Shown: positions 10,531 through 18,980, numbered from the stretch's first letter. The stretch is 36,689 bases of DNA from an uncultured Propionivibrio sp. (GCA_938040985.1 CALHZD010000030.1:1-36689), one strand, 5' to 3'. Notes: a model not told the origin generated them from the letters alone. Program-made: numbers and translations.

Positions 10531-12033
10531 ATGGCACTACCTTTCCCGGTTCTCACTGCTGAAGAAGCGGCTGAATTGATCAAGGATGGTCAAAAAATCG
10601 GTTTTAGCGGTTTTACGGCGGCCGGCGCGGCCAAGGCCGTTCCCGCCGCACTGGCGCAAAAGGCCAAGCGCGAACACGACGCGGGCCGTCCCTTCAAAAT
10701 CAGCGTTCTGACGGGCGCATCGACCGGCAAATCGCTCGACGGCGCATTGTCGGAAGCCGAGGCCATTGCTTTCCGCACCCCCTATATGGGCAACCCCAAC
10801 CTGCGCAAGCAGATCAACGCCGGCGCGGTGCACTATGTCGACATGCACCTTTCCGTATGGCCGCAAACCATGCGTTACGGTGCATTGGGTAAAGTCGACT
10901 GGGCCGTCGTCGAAGTGTGCGACATTCTCGCCGGCGGCGGCGTTGTCCTGACGACCTCGATCGGCGCCGCGCCAACCTATCTGGCGCACGCGGAAAAAAT
11001 CATCCTCGAACTCAACTCCGCGCATCCGGCCACCCTGCTCGGCTTGCACGACATTCTCGAACCGCAGGATCCACCCTTCCGCCGCGAAATCCCGATTTAC
11101 TCGGCTTCCGATCGGGTTGGCTCGCCGATCTGCGTCATCGATCCGAAAAAAATCGTTGCCGTAGTGCTGAACAATCAGCAGGATGAAACCGGCGGCTTTG
11201 ATCCTTCCACGCCGGAAACCGACAAAATCGGCCAGAACGTTGCTGACTTCCTGGTCGGGGAAATGAAAGCCGGCCGTATTCCGAAATCCTTCCTGCCGTT
11301 GCAGTCGGGCGTCGGCAACATCGCCAATGCCGTACTCGCCGCCATCGGCAAGAGCAAGGATATTCCGACCTTCCAGATGTATACCGAAGTGCTACAGGAT
11401 TCCGTCATTCCGCTGATTGAGGCCGGCCGTTGCTCATTCGCCTCGACAACTGCGCTGACGCTCAGCCATGATGCGATGAAGAAAGTCATCGACGATCTGG
11501 ATTTCTACAAGCGCCACCTCCTGCTACGCCCGCAGGAAATTTCCAACAACCCGGAAATCATCCGCCGCATCGGCGTCATTTCGATGAACACGGCCATCGA
11601 ATTCGACCTGGCCGGTAACGTCAACTCTACGCACGTGATGGGCAAGACGATGATGAACGGCATCGGCGGTTCGGGCGACTTCACCCGCGCAGCCTACCTC
11701 TCGATCTTCTCGTGCCCGTCAACCGCCAAAGGCGGCAAGATCTCGGCCGTCGTTCCATTCGTCTCACACTTGGATCATAGCGAACACTCGGTTTGCGTCG
11801 TCGTCACCGAGCAAGGCGTGGCCGATCTGCGCGGCAAGGATCCGCTGCAACGCGCCGAACTGATCATCAACAACTGCGTGCATCCGGACTTCAAGGATCA
11901 GCTGCGCGACTACATGGGACGTATCAAGAAGGTCAACCATCAGCCGTTCTCGCTCAGCATGGCCTACGGCATGCATCGTCAGTTTGAAAAAACCGGCGAT
12001 ATGCGCGGGATCAACTGGGCCGATTATTGCTGA
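10531..12033 (+). CDS. Acetyl-CoA hydrolase / succinate (propionate):CoA transferase
   Basis: A 500-residue class I CoA-transferase of the Cat1/AarC/YgfH type. It moves CoA between acyl-CoA (acetyl- or propionyl-CoA) and succinate or acetate through a glutamyl-CoA thioester. The catalytic Glu is recognisable as E286 in MYTEVLQDS. The oxyanion-hole glycine motif GIGGSGDF lies near residue 390. The N-terminal domain (IGFSGFTAAGAAKAVP, VLTGASTGKSLD) and the C-terminal VVVTEQGVADLRGK are typical. Length fits the family. It stands alone between a 361-bp leader region and a strong terminator, with an excellent ribosome-binding site, suggesting high expression. Direction and acyl specificity (acetate activation, propionate formation or a modified TCA cycle) cannot be settled from sequence. 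Confidence 0.93.
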   Translation: MALPFPVLTAEEAAELIKDGQKIGFSGFTAAGAAKAVPAALAQKAKREHDAGRPFKISVLTGASTGKSLDGALSEAEAIAFRTPYMGNPNLRKQINAGAVHYVDMHLSVWPQTMRYGALGKVDWAVVEVCDILAGGGVVLTTSIGAAPTYLAHAEKIILELNSAHPATLLGLHDILEPQDPPFRREIPIYSASDRVGSPICVIDPKKIVAVVLNNQQDETGGFDPSTPETDKIGQNVADFLVGEMKAGRIPKSFLPLQSGVGNIANAVLAAIGKSKDIPTFQMYTEVLQDSVIPLIEAGRCSFASTTALTLSHDAMKKVIDDLDFYKRHLLLRPQEISNNPEIIRRIGVISMNTAIEFDLAGNVNSTHVMGKTMMNGIGGSGDFTRAAYLSIFSCPSTAKGGKISAVVPFVSHLDHSEHSVCVVVTEQGVADLRGKDPLQRAELIINNCVHPDFKDQLRDYMGRIKKVNHQPFSLSMAYGMHRQFEKTGDMRGINWADYC

Positions 12034-12079
12034 TTCCGCACGATTGCTGCTGATGCGCGTCAGCATTCATCAGCACAGC

Positions 12080-12108
12080 AAAAAGCCCCGCACAAAGCGG
12101 GGCTTTTT
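12080..12108 (+). terminator. Intrinsic terminator of the CoA-transferase gene
   Basis: A perfect 12-bp stem AAAAAGCCCCGC (12080-12091) / GCGGGGCTTTTT (12097-12108) with a 5-base loop. It starts 47 bp after the stop codon and could also work on the minus strand for the convergent ankyrin gene. Confidence 0.93.
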
Positions 12109-12168
12109 CATGATCAGCGGACGGGAACCGATTGATGACCACCGATTGGTCAGGCCTACACGCCCTGT

Positions 12169-12672
12169 TTAACGCAACTTTTTCCTGGCGGCCATTTCAC
12201 GGGCCATGCGCATCACATCTGCTTCCAACGTTCCCGTGTCCGTCCCGTAGCAGCCGACCATATCAATTTCCTCAATGGCCGAGCTGCTGCGACGCGCCTC
12301 TACATTCGGCGTCAGTTTTTCCCTTTGCCGGAGGAGCGCCAGCTCTTCGACGTTCAGGCTGCCTTGCATACTCTCCGGCACTTTGACGCCAAGTTCGATC
12401 AAGAGCCTGACGACATCCCGTTTATTACCCCGCAACGCCATGGATAACGGGGATGTCGAAATGCTGTTATCAGCCAGATTCACCTTGGCGCCATATCGAA
12501 CAAGCTCTTTGACGATAGCCACATGCCCAAGAAAGCAGGCCATCGCCATCGGCAGCCCCGGCTGACCATGGCTGCCGTCGATATCAACGGAAACGCCGGC
12601 ATTCAGCAGGGCGCGCACATTATCCAGCTTGCCGCTGCGAATATTCTTGATCAGATCATCAGGAGAACTCAC
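12169..12672 (-). CDS. Ankyrin-repeat protein
   Basis: A 167-residue protein with about three ankyrin repeats across residues 3-100. The pattern is KLDNVRALLNAGVSVD, then PMAMACFLGHVAIVKELVRYGAKVNLAD, then SPLSMALRGNKRDVVRLLIELGVKV. A non-repeat C-terminal region (about 105-167) carries many charged residues and ends ARKKLR. Ankyrin repeats mediate protein-protein contacts; no partner is evident. There is no signal peptide, so it is probably cytoplasmic. The start is GTG at 12672, backed by GGAG eight bases upstream. A palindrome lies just upstream of that site on the transcript side. It is convergent with the CoA-transferase gene and not obviously in an operon with hslU. Function is unknown. 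Confidence 0.85.
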   Translation of the reverse strand: MSSPDDLIKNIRSGKLDNVRALLNAGVSVDIDGSHGQPGLPMAMACFLGHVAIVKELVRYGAKVNLADNSISTSPLSMALRGNKRDVVRLLIELGVKVPESMQGSLNVEELALLRQREKLTPNVEARRSSSAIEEIDMVGCYGTDTGTLEADVMRMAREMAARKKLR

Positions 12673-12689
12673 AAAATCAGCTCCAAAAA

Positions 12690-12711
12690 ATACTATCTCG
12701 GCGGATAGTAT
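12690..12711 (-). promoter_or_regulatory. Palindrome/hairpin just upstream of the ankyrin gene
   Basis: An 8-bp inverted repeat ATACTATC (12690-12697) / GATAGTAT (12704-12711) with a 6-base centre. On the minus strand it is followed directly by a T-run and then the GGAG of the ankyrin gene. It could act as an operator or a weak attenuator. The rest of the 12673-12904 gap holds nothing else I can name except a hairpin AGCCGG/CCGGCT at 12805-12822 near the end of hslU. Confidence 0.4.
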
Positions 12712-12904
12712 AAACCCTACAGCCGCTTCGCAAGCTGATTACGATGCACGGATTAGCGATGCCTGTCTGCCCGACAATCGATTTCTGCCCTGCTCGCCTA
12801 ACTTAGCCGGAGGACGCCGGCTGCATTGCCATAAGATCGGCCGTGCGCCCCAATGACGACCCGGAATGCTCACAACGGTTCAATCGGCCGAATCACGACC
12901 TAGA

Positions 12905-14248
12905 TCAAAGCACGTAGCGGGACAAATCCTCATTTTGAGACAGATCGGCAAGGCGCGCATCGACATACGCCGCATCAATGCGGACATGCTTTGCCTGCCC
13001 GGCATTGCCCGCGGAAAACGATACTTCTTCCAAAAGCCGTTCGATGACCGTATACAAACGACGCGCACCGATATTTTCCATCCGCTCATTGACCGACCAG
13101 GCCACCTCGGCCATGCGCCGGATGCCATCCGGAATAAATTCCAGCGCCAGCCCCTCGGTCGCCATCAAAGCCTGATACTGTATGGTCAGGCACGCGTCGG
13201 TCTGCGTCAGGATACGCTCGAAATCGCCGACTGACAGCGACTCCAGCTCCACCCGGATCGGAAAGCGCCCCTGAAGTTCCGGAATCAGATCCGAAGGTTT
13301 GGACAAATGGAAGGCACCGCTGGCGATAAACAGAATGTGATCGGTACGGATCATGCCGTATTTAGTCGATACTGTCGTCCCTTCGACCAGAGGCAGCAAA
13401 TCCCGCTGCACGCCCTGCCTGGAAACATCGGCGCCGCCCACTTCACTACGCGAAGCGATCTTGTCGATCTCGTCAAGAAAGACAATGCCGTTCTGTTCGA
13501 CATTACTGACAGCGGCCAGCTTGACTTCCTCATCATTAACCAGCTTGGCAGCTTCTTCATCAACCAGCAGCTTGCGCGCTTCGGCAATACGCAGCTTACG
13601 TGTTTTTTTGCGTCCGCTACCCATGTTCTGAAACATGCCCTGAATCTGCGAGGTCAACTCTTCCATGCCCGGCGGCGCAAAAATCTCCGCTTGTATGGAC
13701 GGGCCATCCACTTCGATCTCGATTTCCTTGTCATCGAGCGCGCCTTCCCGCAAACGTTTGCGGAATTTCTGGCGCGTGGCGTTCTCATCATCCATCGCGC
13801 CGTCACTGACAGCGCCGCTTCGCGCCGGCGGCAGCAAGACATCCAGGATGCGATCCTCGGCCGCATCCTCGGCGCGCGCACGCACGGCCTTCATCGCCTG
13901 TTCGCGCCCGCTCTTAACGGCAATCTCGGCCAGATCACGGATGATCGTTTCGACATCGCGTCCGACATAACCGACCTCGGTAAACTTCGTCGCCTCAACC
14001 TTGATGAACGGGGCATTGGCCAGCCGCGCCAGACGCCGTGCGATTTCCGTTTTGCCAACGCCCGTCGGCCCAATCATCAAAATATTCTTGGGCGTAATTT
14101 CCTGGCGCAACGGCTCGGCCACCTGTGCGCGCCGCCAGCGGTTGCGTAAGGCAATGGCGACAGCCTTCTTGGCCTGATCCTGTCCGACGATGTGTTTGTC
14201 GAGTTCGTGAACGATTTCCTGCGGCGTCATCTGCATGGTGTTTGGCAT
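12905..14248 (-). CDS. hslU: HslUV protease ATPase subunit (ClpY)
   Basis: A hexameric AAA+ unfoldase that feeds substrates to the HslV peptidase. Taking ATG 14248 gives 447 residues; an internal ATG at 14230 would give 441, closest to the E. coli 443. An in-frame TTG at 14257 is less likely. The first conserved segment is MTPQEIVHELDKHIVGQDQAK. Walker A is GPTGVGKT (residues 60-67), followed by the pore-loop GYVGRD. An intermediate I-domain spans about 107-240, Walker B is IVFLDEIDKI, and sensor II sits near ENIGARRLYTV. The C-terminus EDLSRYVL fits the tail that docks into HslV. It follows hslV by 116 bp in the same direction, an unusually long gap for this pair, containing short tandem repeats. 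No good ribosome-binding site is visible. Confidence 0.97.
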   Translation of the reverse strand: MPNTMQMTPQEIVHELDKHIVGQDQAKKAVAIALRNRWRRAQVAEPLRQEITPKNILMIGPTGVGKTEIARRLARLANAPFIKVEATKFTEVGYVGRDVETIIRDLAEIAVKSGREQAMKAVRARAEDAAEDRILDVLLPPARSGAVSDGAMDDENATRQKFRKRLREGALDDKEIEIEVDGPSIQAEIFAPPGMEELTSQIQGMFQNMGSGRKKTRKLRIAEARKLLVDEEAAKLVNDEEVKLAAVSNVEQNGIVFLDEIDKIASRSEVGGADVSRQGVQRDLLPLVEGTTVSTKYGMIRTDHILFIASGAFHLSKPSDLIPELQGRFPIRVELESLSVGDFERILTQTDACLTIQYQALMATEGLALEFIPDGIRRMAEVAWSVNERMENIGARRLYTVIERLLEEVSFSAGNAGQAKHVRIDAAYVDARLADLSQNEDLSRYVL

Positions 14249-14309
14249 AGACAGCAATCAACAAAACAAGAGAGTTGAAAATGAACGAAGCCCTGCGCAG
14301 TGCAAATAG

Positions 14310-14360
14310 CGGAGCAGGCAAATGCCAATGCCGGAGCAGGTGCCGTGTCAATGCGGAGCA
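14310..14360. repeat. Imperfect 22-bp tandem repeat in the hslV-hslU spacer
   Basis: CGGAGCA recurs at 14310-14316, 14332-14338 and 14354-14360, exactly 22 bases apart, and CAATG recurs in the first two units. It occupies most of the spacer between hslV and hslU. Confidence 0.7.
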
Positions 14361-14364
14361 CGGC

Positions 14365-14901
14365 TCAATCCAACGCTTCGATGGTGAAATTCCGATTCGT
14401 GTAGATACACAGATCGCCGGCGATCTCAAGCGATCTGCGCACAACTTCGACAGGTGCAAAATCAGTATTCTCGAGCAACGCCCGCGCAGCCGACTGGGCA
14501 TACGCGCCGCCCGAACCGATGGCGACAATGCCTTGTTCCGGCTCCAGCACATCGCCATTGCCGGTAATGATCAGAGAATGCTCGCGGTCGGCAACGGCCA
14601 GCATCGCTTCCAGGCGGCGCAAAGCACGATCACTGCGCCAGTCCTTAGCCAGCTCGACGGCCGAACGCAGCAAGTTCCCCTGATGCTTGTCCAGCTTGGC
14701 CTCGAAGCGTTCAAACAGAGTAAAAGCATCGGCCGTGCCGCCGGCGAACCCGGCGAGAATGCGCTCCTGATAAATTCTGCGCACCTTGCGCGCACTCGCT
14801 TTGATAACGATATTTCCCAGCGTCACCTGGCCGTCGCCGCCCATGGCAACCTGGTTGCCGCGGCGCACAGAAAGAATCGTCGTACCGTGATACTGCTCCA
14901 T
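14365..14901 (-). CDS. hslV: HslUV protease peptidase subunit (ClpQ)
   Basis: A threonine protease of the proteasome-beta type forming the dodecameric core of HslUV. It has 178 residues. The propeptide MEQYHG is cleaved to expose the catalytic Thr of TTILSVRR; this six-residue propeptide form is common in Betaproteobacteria. Further family markers are MGGDGQVTLGN, KVRRIY, LAGFAGGTADAFTLFERFE and GSGGAYAQSAARALL. It lies 17 bp after the STAS-protein gene and upstream of hslU, so the order on the minus strand is xerC, STAS protein, hslV, hslU. Heat-shock control is known for this operon in other bacteria, but I see no assignable sigma-32 promoter here. Confidence 0.98.
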   Translation of the reverse strand: MEQYHGTTILSVRRGNQVAMGGDGQVTLGNIVIKASARKVRRIYQERILAGFAGGTADAFTLFERFEAKLDKHQGNLLRSAVELAKDWRSDRALRRLEAMLAVADREHSLIITGNGDVLEPEQGIVAIGSGGAYAQSAARALLENTDFAPVEVVRRSLEIAGDLCIYTNRNFTIEALD

Positions 14902-14918
14902 GACACGCTCGCAATCAG

Positions 14919-16079
14919 TCAGGGTTTAGGCAAGATTATCCGCGCCGAGGCATTCAGGCCAAGTACGCGGAACAGGCCGGCAACCATATAGTTAGGCTGA
15001 TACAGAACGATCGACCTCCCCTGGCGCTTAAGTCCCGCCAAAATATTGGCCAGCACGCCGGCACTGACAAAATCCATGCAGACCAGGCGGGTACAATCGA
15101 CCATAATATTCTCATGCGCCTCGGCAAATTCGCCGAAGTCGTCAAAACGCACGCCGCGCACGTCGCCTTCCAGCACATAGGCATTGGCCGGCGTTTCCTG
15201 CTCGACATTTTTATCTTCGTCTTCGGCGGTCTCTGCCGGCCGCCTGGACGCGGCGACGCGCGTTTCGTCCCATGAGGGCGGTGATAACTCAAAGGTCACG
15301 GCGTAATCGATGGCCGTATTTTCAAAGAGTTCCTGTTTTCCCTGACGCTGGCATAACTCAAGAAACAAAAGCCAGGATTCCTGCTCTTTCGCTTCGCCTG
15401 GAACAAGCCGCGCCTGCAAGAGACTTGCCAACGAATCCACGCCCAGTAAATCGATCTCTTTTTGCTTCTGCCGGGCTTCCTGGATCAGCGCCAGCAGGCT
15501 GGCGCAACCTGCCGCATCAGCCTGTCGCGTCCGTGAAAAATCGATACGCAGACGCTTCCTTTTTTCCAGCGCCTGACGGATCGACGCGAATGCAGGTTTG
15601 TTTGACCCGACCAGATCGCCGTTGAAGTTCATGCCGCCAACAAGCGCCGATGACGCCGGCTGGCTACTGGTTTCCCCGCGCCAGACCGGGGGCGATTTTT
15701 CAAAGGCTTTCGCATATTCGATGCCCATCGCGTCAAAGGCCTTGTGATCGCCGATAATCCGATACAGATCAAACAGCATTCGCCACAGCCATTCGCCGGC
15801 CTCGCGTCTACGATGCCGGATAGCCTCTTCCAGCACGCTTCGCGCCTCGTCGTTCTGGCGGTTGGCGTACAGCATCGCCGCCTCTTCGGCATCCGCATCG
15901 GCATGGGAGCTATCTTCTTCGACAAGAATGCTTCCCTGGCTTTCATCGGGAGCAAAATCCGAGAAACCGGAATTTTCCACATCCGCAGTGTCAGCCTCCG
16001 GATTTTGCGCTTCCCTGTTCTGAATGGCAGCTTCCGGGGCTGTTGTTTTTGATGACTTCTTGAAAAGGGAAAAAATCAT
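14919..16079 (-). CDS. Cytoplasmic protein with duplicated helical-STAS-like module
   Basis: A 386-residue protein of unproven function. After an acidic, low-complexity N-terminus (about 10-65), the sequence is internally duplicated. An alpha-helical segment ends in AFEKSPPVW (about 95-133) and is followed by a STAS-like region (about 146-226). A second helical segment ends in TFELSPPSW (about 233-270), followed by an acidic linker and a second STAS-like region (about 299-386, with IMVDCTRLVCMDFVSAGVLANIL). STAS domains are typical of anti-anti-sigma factors and lipid-asymmetry (MlaB-type) proteins. The usual phosphorylatable Ser position cannot be assigned reliably here. No membrane segment is seen. 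It lies 17 bp before hslV and 99 bp after xerC on the minus strand, suggesting co-transcription. The helical parts may be TPR-like. Confidence 0.75.
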   Translation of the reverse strand: MIFSLFKKSSKTTAPEAAIQNREAQNPEADTADVENSGFSDFAPDESQGSILVEEDSSHADADAEEAAMLYANRQNDEARSVLEEAIRHRRREAGEWLWRMLFDLYRIIGDHKAFDAMGIEYAKAFEKSPPVWRGETSSQPASSALVGGMNFNGDLVGSNKPAFASIRQALEKRKRLRIDFSRTRQADAAGCASLLALIQEARQKQKEIDLLGVDSLASLLQARLVPGEAKEQESWLLFLELCQRQGKQELFENTAIDYAVTFELSPPSWDETRVAASRRPAETAEDEDKNVEQETPANAYVLEGDVRGVRFDDFGEFAEAHENIMVDCTRLVCMDFVSAGVLANILAGLKRQGRSIVLYQPNYMVAGLFRVLGLNASARIILPKP

Positions 16080-16178
16080 AAGTCCGTCGAAAGTTCTTAT
16101 ATCGTACCGCCCGGCCCCTACAGTCCGGGCCCCTCAAGGCAGAGTGATCGCGGCTTTATTTTTAGCATAAGCCCGCCA

Positions 16179-17249
16179 TCAGGGCAAATTGAATTTTGCA
16201 CCGCTATCATCTTGCGCGCCGCACTGTTTGGCGCCCCGTTGACCGTCTTGCGCCGCATCCTGCGCTTTATCGTGCGTCTCTTGCCGCGTCTCGCCCGCCG
16301 TTCCATCCCGTTTAGCGCGCGGATGTGCGCCATCATAAACCCTGGAGAGATACTGGAAATCAAGATGCGTGTACACCTGCGTCGAGGCAATACTGGCGTG
16401 GCCGAGCATCTCCTGCACGGCGCGCAAGTCGCCCGAAGACTGCAAAATATGCGTTGCAAAGGAATGCCGCAACATATGCGGATGCACACCGACCGGCATT
16501 CCCTGTTTGACTGCCAGGCGTTGCAGGCAAATCTCGATCATCCGCATGCTGATACGCCCGCCGCGCCGGCTGACGAACAAAGCCGTTTCTCCGGGGCGCG
16601 CCAACTGGCTGCGCTGCTGCACCCAGCGGCTCACCGCCTCGCGCGCAAAACGCCCGACCGGCACCATCCGCTCCTTGCGGCGTTTGCCCAGCACCCGGAT
16701 TTCTCCCGCCAACAGATCGGGCACACCATCCATATCCAGCGCCGCCAATTCGGACAAGCGCAAACCGGATGAATAGCACAGCTCAAACATCGCCTGATCG
16801 CGGATTTCCAGAAGCATATCGACCTCGCGCGCCAATAATCGGCTCGCCTCGTCCGTCGACAACGCCTTGGGCAACCCTCTGTCGCTTTTTGGCGCGCGCA
16901 CGCCCTCGACCGGATTGGCGGCAATCTCGCCGCGCCGCCCCAGCCAGCGATAGAAGCCGCGCCAGGCCGACAGGGTGCGCGCCAGCGAGCGGCCGGACAG
17001 TCCGCGTGCGTGCAGCTGCACCACAAAGCGCCGGACATGATGCGCCTGCAAGGCAAGCAAACCGCCCGATGATTGGGCAAGATCAGCATGCAGGCGACGC
17101 AACGCCTCCAGATCGCGCCGATAGCTGGCTACCGTCAGCGGTGACTGCCGGCGCTGCTGCGCCAATTCGTCGAGATAGGCTTCGATCAGCGCCGCCCCGC
17201 CGGCTTCATCCGAACGATTCGTGTTCGTGCCGGCGTCGGAGGCGGCCAT
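16179..17249 (-). CDS. xerC: Tyrosine recombinase XerC
   Basis: A site-specific recombinase that, with XerD, resolves chromosome dimers at dif. Counting from ATG 17249 gives 356 residues; an upstream GTG at 17261 is also possible. The N-terminal SAM-like domain spans about 19-115 (LIEAYLDELAQQRR ... LSAWRGFYRWL) and the catalytic domain about 125-310. The catalytic set is complete: R164 (SSGLRLSEL), K189 (VLGKRRKERMVP), H258/R261 (HPHMLRHSFATH), H284 (LGHASI) and Y293 (VYTHLDF). The usual family end near AHPRAKR is followed here by about 42 extra Gln/Asp/Ala/Lys-rich residues, absent from typical XerC of about 300 residues. It starts 50 bp after the DUF484 stop on the same strand, the usual partner gene. 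Assignment to XerC rather than XerD rests mainly on that context. Confidence 0.93.
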   Translation of the reverse strand: MAASDAGTNTNRSDEAGGAALIEAYLDELAQQRRQSPLTVASYRRDLEALRRLHADLAQSSGGLLALQAHHVRRFVVQLHARGLSGRSLARTLSAWRGFYRWLGRRGEIAANPVEGVRAPKSDRGLPKALSTDEASRLLAREVDMLLEIRDQAMFELCYSSGLRLSELAALDMDGVPDLLAGEIRVLGKRRKERMVPVGRFAREAVSRWVQQRSQLARPGETALFVSRRGGRISMRMIEICLQRLAVKQGMPVGVHPHMLRHSFATHILQSSGDLRAVQEMLGHASIASTQVYTHLDFQYLSRVYDGAHPRAKRDGTAGETRQETHDKAQDAAQDGQRGAKQCGAQDDSGAKFNLP

Positions 17250-17298
17250 CGTTCCGGCCACCGACCCGCCTGCGGCTGCCTTATCCGCCGCGTCCCCT

Positions 17299-17958
17299 CT
17301 AGGCAAAGCGTTGCACACGAACCAGCGCCGCCGAAAGCATTTCGCCGATCCGTTCCAGGTAGAGCGTTCCCATATCTTCGTAAAAATGCTCGCTCTCTTC
17401 ACTGCCGAGCGCCAGCAAGGCGATCGCGCCGCCGCCCGAACGCAGCGTAACCAGCGCCTGCGAGCGAACTTTCGGCGCCTTTTCGCCAAACCACGCCGCC
17501 GCATCATGCGCAGGCGCCGCACCGCAATAAGGCTGCGTCAGCGTCTCGGCAAACGGCCGCAGCGCGCGATTAACAGCGACAAACTCCGGCAGTTCGGCAA
17601 TGGCGTCGGGGCGCTCCCAGAAGCACAAGGCAAAGTACGGCACGCCGAAATCATCGCGCAGGTAAAAATTGAGCGAATGCAGCACTGCTTGCAGCGTCGC
17701 CGCCGAAATCATCGCCACGGCCAGTCGATGCACCTTGTCGCTGAGCGCGTCATTATCCTCACCGAAGCGCAGCAGTTCGCCCAGCTTATTTTCCAGCTTG
17801 CGGTTCTTTTCGCGCAGGCTCACCATCTGCCGCTCGGTGATGGAAATCGTCCGCCCGCTATGCGGGTGCGGGATGGAAATGTTCGACAGCAGTTCGGCAT
17901 GTTCCTCGAAAAACTGCGGGTTTTCCTGCAAATAACTCAACACCTCCTGGGACTTCAT
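17299..17958 (-). CDS. DUF484 family protein (GAF-like)
   Basis: A 219-residue protein of the DUF484 family, which usually sits directly upstream of xerC, as here. The chosen ATG at 17958 begins MKSQEVLSYLQENPQFFEEH, the standard family N-terminus, and has GGAG ten bases upstream; a longer frame to 18027 would add 23 residues unlike the family. A coiled-coil-like segment (about 40-75, REKNRKLENKLGELL) precedes a GAF-like domain (about 80-215). The family has no firmly established function. Residues typical of the family, such as ISIPHPHSGRTISITERQM, are conserved. It diverges from lpxL across 134 bp, which must hold both promoters. Confidence 0.9.
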   Translation of the reverse strand: MKSQEVLSYLQENPQFFEEHAELLSNISIPHPHSGRTISITERQMVSLREKNRKLENKLGELLRFGEDNDALSDKVHRLAVAMISAATLQAVLHSLNFYLRDDFGVPYFALCFWERPDAIAELPEFVAVNRALRPFAETLTQPYCGAAPAHDAAAWFGEKAPKVRSQALVTLRSGGGAIALLALGSEESEHFYEDMGTLYLERIGEMLSAALVRVQRFA

Positions 17959-18092
17959 GGCTTGCTTTCTCCATTGAAAACGGTACCGGCTTCGATCATT
18001 ATAAAATTGTGCGCCGCTTCCGGCCATTCAGACTGCCTTCCGCGCCGATTGAAGCGCCGTCCGGAATCCAGAAAACAGACCTTCCAGCGACC

Positions 18093-18980
18093 ATGCTTAA
18101 ACGACTTCTCAGTCAACTTGCCGTCACCCTACTTTGGCTGCTGCATTTCCTGCCGCAGCCGCTGCTGGCGGCTATGGGCAGTGGCGTCGGCCGGCTTTTT
18201 TTCCTACTCGGCGCGCAACGGCGGCGCATCGCGCAAACCAATCTGGCGCTGTGTTTCCCCGAACTCGACGATGCCGCCAGAAAAGCGCTCGCCAAAGCGC
18301 ATTTCCGCGTGCTCGGTCAAAGCCTGTTCGAGCGCAGCCTGCTCTGGTGGAGCCGCCCCGCACGCTTAAACCGGCTGATCCGCGTCAATGGCGAAGAAAA
18401 AATCCGCGCCCTGCTTGATGCCGGCCAGCCCGTCATCATGCTGGCGCCGCACTTCGTCGGTCTGGATGCCGGTGGCGTCGCGCTCGCCATGCGCTTTGAC
18501 GCGCTGAGCATCTACTCCGCGCAAAAAAATCCCGTCTTCGACGCGCTGCTCTACCGCGGCCGCAAACGCTTCCGCGACCAGATGCTGCTTTCCCGGCAGG
18601 ACGGCGCGCTGGCCACCATCAAAGCCATGCGCGCCGGGCGGCCGTTTTACTACTTACCGGACATGGACTTTGGCCGCCGCGACTCGATTTTTGTCCCCTT
18701 CTTCGGCATCCAGACCGCCACGATTACCGGCCTCTCCCGCCTGGCGCGCGCCGCCAAAGCACGCGTACTCTTCACGGTCACCCGCCGCCTGCCCGGCAGC
18801 CAGGGCTACCTCCTCGAAATCGGCGACCCCTGGCCGGACTTCCCCAGCAACGACGTCGAAGCCGACACGCAGCGCATGAACCAGATGATCGAAGCGCAAA
18901 TCCGCACCATGCCCGAGCAATACTACTGGGTGCACCGCCGCTTCAAAACGCGCCCGGAAGGCGAAGCAAGCCTCTACTGA
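18093..18980 (+). CDS. Lipid A biosynthesis acyltransferase (LpxL/HtrB family)
   Basis: A 295-residue inner-membrane acyltransferase that adds a secondary acyl chain to Kdo-lipid A or its precursor. The N-terminus MLKRLLSQLAVTLLWLLHFL forms the usual single membrane anchor. The catalytic HX4D motif is present as H120...D125 in PHFVGLD. Later family markers are YYLPDMDFGRRDSIFVPFF and the final YYWVHRRFKTRP. The ATG at 18093 was preferred over GTG 18009 because the extra residues do not resemble the family. It diverges from DUF484 and is followed by a 1.24-kb repeat region, after which the LPS-core genes begin, so it fits an LPS neighbourhood. Whether it is LpxL, LpxM or a palmitoleoyl variant cannot be told. 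Confidence 0.93.
   Translation: MLKRLLSQLAVTLLWLLHFLPQPLLAAMGSGVGRLFFLLGAQRRRIAQTNLALCFPELDDAARKALAKAHFRVLGQSLFERSLLWWSRPARLNRLIRVNGEEKIRALLDAGQPVIMLAPHFVGLDAGGVALAMRFDALSIYSAQKNPVFDALLYRGRKRFRDQMLLSRQDGALATIKAMRAGRPFYYLPDMDFGRRDSIFVPFFGIQTATITGLSRLARAAKARVLFTVTRRLPGSQGYLLEIGDPWPDFPSNDVEADTQRMNQMIEAQIRTMPEQYYWVHRRFKTRPEGEASLY

Noticed and set aside
12805..12822. Terminator of hslU
   Set aside because: A 6-bp AGCCGG/CCGGCT hairpin is present, but no T-run follows it on the minus strand and it lies about 80 bp past the stop codon.
17250..17522. N-terminal extension of XerC to 17522
   Set aside because: The extra residues are Arg-rich, resemble no recombinase and overlap the end of DUF484 in another frame.
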